From assembly GCF_000190695.1 (NCBI RefSeq), contig NZ_GL870929.1:1895582-1959581 (forward strand): a stretch of DNA of 64,000 nt, read 5' to 3'. The first letter of the stretch is position 1. Each line of letters opens with the position of its first letter. The stretch comes from Kingella denitrificans ATCC 33394 (GTDB lineage Bacteria; Pseudomonadota; Gammaproteobacteria; Burkholderiales; Neisseriaceae). Of the stretch, positions 58,902 to 64,000 are shown in pieces. The notes beneath the pieces are model-generated. The model worked only from the letters and a program-made list of their open reading frames with translations. It did not search any database and was not told the DNA's origin. Both the position numbers and the translations under genes were made by a program.

Positions 58902-58956
58902 TGGAAATATAGAATTTAAATATTCTATATAAATCAATTTGTTTCATGATAAATTA

Positions 58957-58978
58957 AAGTCTCGCTGTCGCACCAAAT
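58957..58978 (+). repeat. attR, right attachment repeat
   Basis: The 22-bp AAGTCTCGCTGTCGCACCAAAT, matching attL except for one missing G. It is the displaced original end of tRNA-Leu. Confidence 0.85.
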
Positions 58979-58981
58979 CAT

Positions 58982-59014
58982 AAAAACCGCCTGTATATCA
59001 ACGGGCGGTTTTTT
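58982..59014 (+). terminator. Original tRNA-Leu terminator beyond attR
   Basis: AAAAACCGCC(TG) pairs with (CG)GGCGGTTTTTTG. It has the same CCGCC core as the terminator carried by the element at 52515-52545. Confidence 0.8.
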
Positions 59015-59042
59015 GTATGAATATAGGGAAAATATGGGCAAG

Positions 59043-59073
59043 AAAAAACCGCTTCAGAAGAAGCGGTTTTTTG
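59043..59073 (-). terminator. tRNA-Thr terminator
   Basis: AAAAAACCGCTTC pairs with GAAGCGGTTTTTT across a short loop. On the minus strand it follows the tRNA-Thr gene closely. Confidence 0.85.
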
Positions 59074-59076
59074 AAT

Positions 59077-59152
59077 TGGTGCCGGCGGCAGGAATCGAAC
59101 TCGCGACCCCCTGATTACAAGTCAGGTGCTCTACCAACTGAGCTACACCGGC
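59077..59152 (-). tRNA. tRNA-Thr(TGT)
   Basis: A 76-nt tRNA on the minus strand: GCCGGTGTAGCTCAGTTGG, anticodon stem and loop CTGACTTGTAATCAG (anticodon TGT, Thr), T loop GTTCGATTC, and encoded CCA. It is a single tRNA with its own intrinsic terminator. Confidence 0.97.
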
Positions 59153-59253
59153 GAAGAAGTTGCTATTATGCAGATATTCCGTCTTTTTGGCAAGCATTTT
59201 GTTGCCGCAAAATTGATAAGCCGATTATTTTTCTGTTTTTTAAAATTATTTTT

Positions 59254-59766
59254 TTATGCGATTTCGGGTGCTGTAAGTATTTCAGGCAGCATAGCGCAGA
59301 TTTGCTGTAAATATTGCGCGTCGGTTTCGTCAAATTGGTTCAGTTGCTCCGAGTCGATGTCGAGCACACCGATGATGTGTCCGCGTCGGTTGCGCAGCGG
59401 GACGACGATTTCGGATTGGCTGCGGCTGGAACAGGCGATGTGGCCGGGGTGCTCGTGAACGTTGGGGACGATGAGGGTTTTGCCTTGTGCCCATGCTTGT
59501 CCGCACACGCCTTTATTGTGGGCGATGCGCGTGCAGGCCACGGGGCCTTGGAAGGTGGAAAGTTGCAGCTCTGTGCCGGTGTTATCGACCAAGTAAAAGC
59601 CGACCCAAAACCAGCCGAAGGTTTCGGCGAGCAGGGCGTTGATGTTGGCGAGGTTGGCCGTCCATAAATCGGCATTGGCGCGCAGCAGGCCTTCGATTTG
59701 CGGCAGGATGGCTTGGTAGCGTTCGGCTTTGGTGAAGTGTTCGGGCAGGGTGGGTGTGGGGGTCAT
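59254..59766 (-). CDS. msrC: Free methionine-(R)-sulfoxide reductase
   Basis: GAF-domain enzyme that reduces free methionine R-sulfoxide with thioredoxin. The 170-residue protein shows the three catalytic cysteines in the expected contexts: GPVACTRI, KGVCGQAW and HIACSSRS. The GAF core reads NINALLAETFGWFWVGFYLV ... VPLRNRRGHIIGVLDIDSEQLNQFDETD. It is a single gene downstream of tRNA-Thr on the minus strand, without internal DUS. Confidence 0.95.
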   Translation of the reverse strand: MTPTPTLPEHFTKAERYQAILPQIEGLLRANADLWTANLANINALLAETFGWFWVGFYLVDNTGTELQLSTFQGPVACTRIAHNKGVCGQAWAQGKTLIVPNVHEHPGHIACSSRSQSEIVVPLRNRRGHIIGVLDIDSEQLNQFDETDAQYLQQICAMLPEILTAPEIA

Positions 59767-59924
59767 GGGTGTTCCTTAAGGGATGATGGGGCATTATAAC
59801 GCGGCGGTGTTGGAAAAGCAGCCCGCATGCTGTTCCATGTTCCATGCCGAAGTGCAGGCTGCTTTGCCGATATCTATCAAGGTTTGTGCTAGAATGCCCC
59901 ATTTGATTTGGAACCCACCAAGCG

Positions 59925-61022
59925 ATGAAGTTATTCTCCATTGTCCCTTTGCTGGTGATGCAGGGGCTGATTTATTTTTTAACACGCTGGCTGTTTTGGC
60001 AGTTTGCCGTCCAGTCGCCCAAAGCGCGCCGCTGGATTGTTGCAGGCTGCTTTGCGTTCGGCAACGGCCTGATGTTGTCGGCGCTGCTCTCGTGGTCGCA
60101 TACGCTGTTCCGTTTCGGCGCTTTGTGGCTGGTGTTTCTGCTGTATGTGGTGTTCACTGGTGCGATTATCGGATTTTGCCACCACACGTTGAAACTGATT
60201 TTCAAGCAGCCTGCACGTTACACGCGCGTGCTCCGCATTGCTTCCCCGTTGATTTTAATCTCATTTTTTGCCGTATCGGTTTATAACGCCTACACGCCCG
60301 TGGTGCGGCATGCCAAAATCACCATCGGCAAACCGTTGGCCAAACCCGTCCGTATCGGCATGGCGGCGGATTTGCATTTGGGCATACTGGTGGGTGGGCG
60401 CCAACTCGACAAGCTGGCCGACATTATGAACCGCGAAAAAGTCGATATGATTTTGCTGCCCGGCGACATTATGGACGACAATACCGACGTGTACGACAGC
60501 GAGCACATGAAGCCGCATTTCGCACGTTTGCGCGCGCCGATGGGCGTGTTCGCCACGCTGGGCAACCACGATATGTTCTCGCGCGACCCAATCAGTCATG
60601 CCATTCAAGATGCCGGCATTACCGTGTTGTCCGACCAAGCCGCGTTGGTGGATAATCAAATCTGGGTGGTCGGCCGTCCCGACCAGCTCATCGGCCAACG
60701 CATGGAAACCGCCGATTTGCTGCGCGCCGCGCAAGTCGATACATCGCAGCCCGTGTTCCTGCTCGACCACCGCCCGGACGATGTGTTGGCGCACACCAAG
60801 CTGCCGATTGACGTGCAAGTTTCCGGCCATGTGCACAACGGCCAGATTTTCCCCGCCAACCTGCTCGTGCGCTTCCTGAACCGCCTGCCCTACGGTTATG
60901 AAAAAATCGGCAACGGTCATTTCTTCGTCACATCCGGCTACGGCTTCTGGGGCGTGCCGCTCCGTTTGGGTTCGCAATCGGAAGTTTGGATTATCGACGT
61001 GGAAGGAACGCCTGCCCGATAA
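59925..61022 (+). CDS. YkuE-type metallophosphoesterase with membrane helices
   Basis: A 365-residue protein. Residues about 1-25, 40-65, 75-95 and 110-125 are membrane helices. The C-terminal domain (about 140-360) is a calcineurin-like phosphoesterase with MAADLHLG (D-x-H), LPGDIMDD (G-D), LGNHDMF (G-N-H-D) and SGHVHNGQIFP (G-H-x-H). The YkuE/LpxH-like type is thought to act on lipid or nucleotide substrates; the substrate here is unknown. Two DUS encode peptides in the N-terminal membrane part (AGCF, KQPARY). Confidence 0.88.
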   Translation: MKLFSIVPLLVMQGLIYFLTRWLFWQFAVQSPKARRWIVAGCFAFGNGLMLSALLSWSHTLFRFGALWLVFLLYVVFTGAIIGFCHHTLKLIFKQPARYTRVLRIASPLILISFFAVSVYNAYTPVVRHAKITIGKPLAKPVRIGMAADLHLGILVGGRQLDKLADIMNREKVDMILLPGDIMDDNTDVYDSEHMKPHFARLRAPMGVFATLGNHDMFSRDPISHAIQDAGITVLSDQAALVDNQIWVVGRPDQLIGQRMETADLLRAAQVDTSQPVFLLDHRPDDVLAHTKLPIDVQVSGHVHNGQIFPANLLVRFLNRLPYGYEKIGNGHFFVTSGYGFWGVPLRLGSQSEVWIIDVEGTPAR

Positions 61023-61047
61023 GCCCCCCAATCCGCATTTATTCGGA

Positions 61048-61090
61048 AAAAGCAGCCTGCACCTCCAAATGTGAAGTGCAGGCTGCTTTT
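61048..61090. terminator. Paired inverted DUS hairpin after the phosphoesterase gene
   Basis: GAAAAAGCAGCCTGCAC and GTGCAGGCTGCTTTTTTG, shared by the convergent genes on either side. Confidence 0.75.
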
Positions 61091-61102
61091 TTGTTTTTAA
61101 AA

Positions 61103-61414
61103 TCAATGATGATGGCAACTGCAGCTACATTCGTGTGCATGCTCGCCGTCATCGTCCGCCGCCAGCAGCGCTTCGTATTCGCCGCTTTCGACCAAATCCA
61201 CCAATTCGGCCAAATCCTCAATGCCTTCCACCCGGTCGCAAGGCTCGCTGTCGGGCAGATTCGGCGGCAGCACGGCAGCGGTGGCCGAATCCGCCTGCCA
61301 CGCAATCCAATAACCGTTCTGGGTGCGGTAAAACTGCGCGTCCTGCCCGATGGCATATTCTGCATGCGCGTTCATGCGCTCGGCGATTTCGGGTTGGTAG
61401 GGAAGGGTGTTCAT
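61103..61414 (-). CDS. Small protein with a His/Cys metal-binding tail
   Basis: A 103-residue acidic protein starting at 61414. Its body is a single small domain (QDAQFYRTQNGYWIAWQADSATAAVLPP near 25-52, then an acidic helix rich in Glu and Asp). The last dozen residues are HAHECSCSCHHH, with two cysteines and five histidines, a strong candidate for Ni, Zn, Co or Cu binding. No signal peptide. I recognise no family. The tail could hold a metal for a maturation or storage role. DUS hairpins lie next to the gene, not inside it. Confidence 0.7.
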   Translation of the reverse strand: MNTLPYQPEIAERMNAHAEYAIGQDAQFYRTQNGYWIAWQADSATAAVLPPNLPDSEPCDRVEGIEDLAELVDLVESGEYEALLAADDDGEHAHECSCSCHHH

Positions 61415-61517
61415 ATTTTTGATATCCTATTGTAAATTAAATAATAATTTTAAGATTGCATGGTGTTGCGCCGCCATACCTACGCTTGGGTTATCGCCTG
61501 TTTTGCAGGCTGCTTTT

Positions 61518-61587
61518 TATAGTGAATTAAAATCGCAATGATACGGCGTTGGCTCGCCTTGTCTCATTTTTATTTTAATCCACTATA
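61518..61587 (+). mobile_element. Correia-like MITE, copy 7, internally deleted
   Basis: A 70-bp derivative with both terminal repeats and no central hairpin. The deletion joins at GCCTTG, a different short repeat from that used in copy 4. A 30-bp segment related to the 21835 repeat (GTGTTGCGCCGCCATACCTACGC) lies at about 61463-61486. Confidence 0.82.
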
Positions 61588-61591
61588 TCGT

Positions 61592-62572
61592 TCAACCTGC
61601 ACGCAAACCGTCCAAAAACCGCTGCAAATCATCGGGTAAAGCAGCCTGCAACACCAGTTTTTCGCCGGTGAGCGGATGGTCCAGCTCCAAAGAATAGGCG
61701 TGCAGGAACATGCGCTTCAAACCTAATTTCTGCAAACGGCGGTTGGCCTGGTAGTCGCCGTAACGTTCGTCGCCCGCAATCGGGCAGCCGCTCGCCTGCA
61801 TGTGGACGCGGATTTGGTGCGTGCGCCCCGTTTTCAGCGTCGCCTCCACCAGGCTCAAAGCGGAAACGCCCACCGAATGCGGCCGTTCGCCCGAAAATGT
61901 GTCCAGCACGCGGAATACCGTGTGTGCCGATTGCCCGTCTTCCGCCGAACCGACACGCACCATTTTTTCGCCGGCCGCGCCCGTGTATTTGACCAGCGGC
62001 AGGCGGACATGGCGCAGTGCAGGCTGCCATGTGCCCACGCCCAGCGCCCAATAGATTTTTTTCGGATGGTCGTTGCGCAGCATTTCGTGCAGTTTCACCA
62101 GCGCGCTACGTTTTTTGGCCACCATCAGCAGGCCGCTGGTATCCTTGTCCAAGCGGTGCACCAGTTCCAGATATTTCGCCTCCGGCCGCGCGCGGCGCAG
62201 CTGTTCGATAACGCCGAAACTCACCCCGGAGCCGCCATGCACCGCCACGCCGCTGGGCTTGTTTACCACCAGCAGCGCATCGTCTTCGTAAACAATTTCA
62301 AAATGGCGCGCGGGCACGGGTTGCAGGCTGCTTTTTGCCGTTTTTTCCGCCGTGCGCACGGGCGGAATCCTAATCAAATCACCGGTTTGAATGCGCGTTT
62401 CCGGTTTGGCGCGCCCCTTGTTCACCCGCACTTCGCCCGCACGGATAATGCGGTGGATATGGCTCTTGGGCACGCCCTTCAAAATTTTTATCAGATAGTT
62501 GTCAAGGCGTTGCGCCGATTCATGTTCCTGCACGCAAATATGATTGACTAAGTCTTTGCTAATTGTTGGCAT
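61592..62572 (-). CDS. rluC: 23S rRNA pseudouridine synthase RluC
   Basis: Makes pseudouridines 955, 2504 and 2580 (E. coli numbering) in 23S rRNA. The 326-residue protein starts at 62572. An S4 RNA-binding domain (about 18-80, QRLDNYLIKILKGVPKSHIHRIIRAGEVRVN) precedes the RluA-type catalytic domain with HRLDKDTSGLL near 143-153 (Asp catalytic). Later motifs include TGRTHQIRVHM and RMFLHAYSLELDHPLTGE. RluC and RluD are close relatives; RluC is chosen from the pairing with rne, which is the usual neighbour of rluC. Three in-frame DUS are present. Confidence 0.93.
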   Translation of the reverse strand: MPTISKDLVNHICVQEHESAQRLDNYLIKILKGVPKSHIHRIIRAGEVRVNKGRAKPETRIQTGDLIRIPPVRTAEKTAKSSLQPVPARHFEIVYEDDALLVVNKPSGVAVHGGSGVSFGVIEQLRRARPEAKYLELVHRLDKDTSGLLMVAKKRSALVKLHEMLRNDHPKKIYWALGVGTWQPALRHVRLPLVKYTGAAGEKMVRVGSAEDGQSAHTVFRVLDTFSGERPHSVGVSALSLVEATLKTGRTHQIRVHMQASGCPIAGDERYGDYQANRRLQKLGLKRMFLHAYSLELDHPLTGEKLVLQAALPDDLQRFLDGLRAG

Positions 62573-62979
62573 TTTTACTATAATCCAATGATTGCCGATG
62601 CAGCATGAATACTGTGTCGGACAGGGTAGATGCAAGTGATACGGCTTTGATTTTTAATGTGAAAAATAATTTAAGGCAGCCTGCACACCCTCTATTGCAA
62701 AAGCCGTATACCGCCATTTTACAAAAAAAGCACTTGGCACGTTTTCCTTTTTGCTGCACATCGAGCTAACGCAGCAAAAAATGTTTGATGAATATCCGCA
62801 GACGACCGCTCAATACTTATTGTTTAAACAGATAAACACCCGTTTCAGAAACCCTGAAATTTCCAACATCGTTCTTTTGAATCGTCCGAAACTACACACA
62901 TCGCAGCGCACCGTGCGCCACCACGCGAGTAGTTTTTCAAACTTAAAACGTATCTAAGTGCCTGATTATAGGTACAAAT
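62573..62979. other. Divergent rluC-rne intergenic region with long rne leader
   Basis: The 407-bp gap is more AT-rich than average and holds one DUS (about 62675-62686) but no gene. In E. coli the long rne leader folds to let RNase E degrade its own message; this gap could hold a similar leader. A clear promoter could not be placed by eye. Confidence 0.4.
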
Positions 62980-64000
62980 ATGAAAAGAATGCTATTTAAT
63001 GCCACGCATTCCGAGGAATTGCGCGTGGCCATTGTCGATGGGCAGACCCTGCTGGATTTGGACATCGAAACCCTTGGTAAAGAACAACGCAAGGGCAATA
63101 TCTATACCGGCGTGATTACCCGTATCGAACCTTCTCTGGAAGCGTGTTTTGTCGATTACGGTGTGGAGCGCCACGGCTTTTTGCCGTTCAAAGAAGTTTC
63201 CCGCGCCTATTTCCAAGACTATGAAGGCGGCCGTGCGCGCATTCAGGATGTGCTGAAAGAAGGGATGCAGGTCATCGTCCAAGTGGAAAAAGACGAGCGC
63301 GGCAATAAAGGCGCGGCATTAACCACGTTTATCAGCCTGGCCGGCCGCTATCTGGTGCTGATGCCGAACAATCCGCGCGGCGGCGGCGTATCGCGCCGAA
63401 TCGAAGGCGATGACCGCGCCGAACTGAAAGAGGCGATGGCGCATTTGGATGTGCCGCACGGCATGAGCATTATTGCGCGTACTGCCGGCATTGGCCGCAG
63501 CACGGAAGAATTGCAGTGGGATTTCAATTATTTATTGCAACTTTGGCGTGCCATTGAAGAAGCGGCGGCGGCACATAAAGAGCCGTATCTGCTGTTCATG
63601 GAAAGCTCGCTGGTCATTCGCGCCATCCGCGATTATTACCGCCCCGATATTGCCGAAATTTTGGTGGATAATCCCGAAGTTTACGAGCAAGTATCTGAAT
63701 TTATGAGTTATGTGATGCCGAACAATTTGTCGCGGCTCAAACTCTACACCGACCACACACCATTGTTTTCTCGCCTACAAATTGAGCAGCAAATTGAAAC
63801 GGCGTTTGCGCGCTCCGTGAGCCTGCCCAGCGGCGGTGCAATTGTGATTGACCACACGGAAGCCTTGGTTTCCATCGACGTGAACTCCGCACGTTCCACA
63901 CGCGGTGCGGATATTGAGGAAACTGCGTTCCGCACGAACATGGAAGCGGCGGAAGAAGTGGCGCGGCAAATGCGTTTGCGCGACTTGGGCGGCTTGGTGG
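62980..64000 (+). CDS. rne: Ribonuclease E, N-terminal part (runs off the window)
   Basis: Essential endonuclease for mRNA decay and rRNA/tRNA processing. The ATG at 62980 begins MKRMLFNATHSEELRVAIVDG, and 340 codons are present before the window ends. The S1 RNA-binding domain (about 38-120) contains GNIYTGVITRIEPSLEACFVDYG and HGFLPFKEV. The RNase-H-like and DNase I-like parts follow, with the catalytic strand IDVNSARSTRG near 297-307. The Zn-link and C-terminal scaffold lie outside the window. Confidence 0.97.
   Translation, partial: MKRMLFNATHSEELRVAIVDGQTLLDLDIETLGKEQRKGNIYTGVITRIEPSLEACFVDYGVERHGFLPFKEVSRAYFQDYEGGRARIQDVLKEGMQVIVQVEKDERGNKGAALTTFISLAGRYLVLMPNNPRGGGVSRRIEGDDRAELKEAMAHLDVPHGMSIIARTAGIGRSTEELQWDFNYLLQLWRAIEEAAAAHKEPYLLFMESSLVIRAIRDYYRPDIAEILVDNPEVYEQVSEFMSYVMPNNLSRLKLYTDHTPLFSRLQIEQQIETAFARSVSLPSGGAIVIDHTEALVSIDVNSARSTRGADIEETAFRTNMEAAEEVARQMRLRDLGGLV

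Larger units (their letters stand above)
52508..58956. mobile_element. 6.45-kb integrative element in tRNA-Leu(GAG)
   Basis: The element lies between attL and attR. Gene order: integrase (+), unknown small protein (-), AlpA-like regulator, MobC-like protein, two small unknown genes, and DUF927 helicase (all +), then an iteron cluster. Coding sequence is more AT-rich than the chromosome, and long intergenic stretches (54532-54986 and 58446-58956) are very AT-rich. It contains only one DUS 10-mer (about 56301). No structural phage genes, relaxase or type IV coupling gene are present, so transfer must use helper functions. The layout suits a phage satellite or mobilisable integrative element. 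Confidence 0.9.

Noticed and set aside
62751..62957. 68-codon reading in the rne leader
   Set aside because: There is no ribosome site or family resemblance; it probably lies within the untranslated leader.
1..64000. Repeated GCAGCCTGCA units as a CRISPR-like array
   Set aside because: The repeats are scattered across the whole window, occur in both orientations and inside genes; they are uptake sequences, not a CRISPR array.

Overview
The window is about 64 kb of a Neisseriaceae chromosome, most likely a Kingella-type species. The strongest evidence is the DNA uptake sequence. The 10-mer GCAGCCTGCA or its complement occurs about 110 times by eye, and its extended form AAGCAGCCTGCA is the dialect known as AA-king3DUS. 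Other supporting features are seven Correia-like MITEs (106 bp, TATAGTGGATTAAAA ends), the incomplete PTS (IIA-Man, HPr, EI), EarP, and moderately high GC (mid-50s percent by eye). The exact species cannot be fixed from the sequence alone.

Layout. 0-12 kb: housekeeping genes (map, plsC, proC, ribBA with a decayed RibA half, dtd, earP, potD, a Nif3-like protein, a PiT phosphate permease) separated by DUS hairpins and MITEs. 12-24 kb: radC, xerC, a BolA-like protein, dsbC, an exonuclease, a SPOR protein with dsbA, uppP, a roadblock protein, aroG with a coupled putative metallopeptidase, and a clc/xth/ArsR-like operon. 24.5-32 kb: an OmpA lipoprotein, two MFS exporters including ampG, fpr, argB and ppk. 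32.4-34 kb: a tandem duplication of a secreted eight-cysteine protein. 34-47.5 kb: fba, cls, small conserved proteins, then a long minus-strand block (eno, ftsB, a DUF2750 protein, rimI, a UDG-like protein, a methyltransferase, lptF, lptG, a TPR lipoprotein). 47.6-52.4 kb: fabH, the PTS genes, tpiA, secG and tRNA-Leu(GAG).

52.5-59.0 kb holds a 6.45-kb integrated element in tRNA-Leu(GAG). It has a tyrosine integrase beside the tRNA, a 23-bp tRNA-end repeat at the left and a 22-bp copy (one base missing) at the right, integrase-arm-like repeats at both ends, an AlpA-like regulator, a MobC-like relaxosome protein without a relaxase, three small unknown genes, a DUF927/Cch-like helicase, and behind the helicase an iteron cluster that looks like a replication origin. 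A second AT-rich repeat array lies in its middle. Only one DUS 10-mer lies in it, against roughly one per 520 bp elsewhere. It has the architecture of a phage satellite (integrase, AlpA, helicase, ori) combined with a mobilisation gene, and is the most interesting part of the window.

59-64 kb returns to core genome: tRNA-Thr(TGT), a free-methionine-sulfoxide reductase, a metallophosphoesterase, a small protein with a His/Cys tail, rluC, and the start of rne, which runs off the window.
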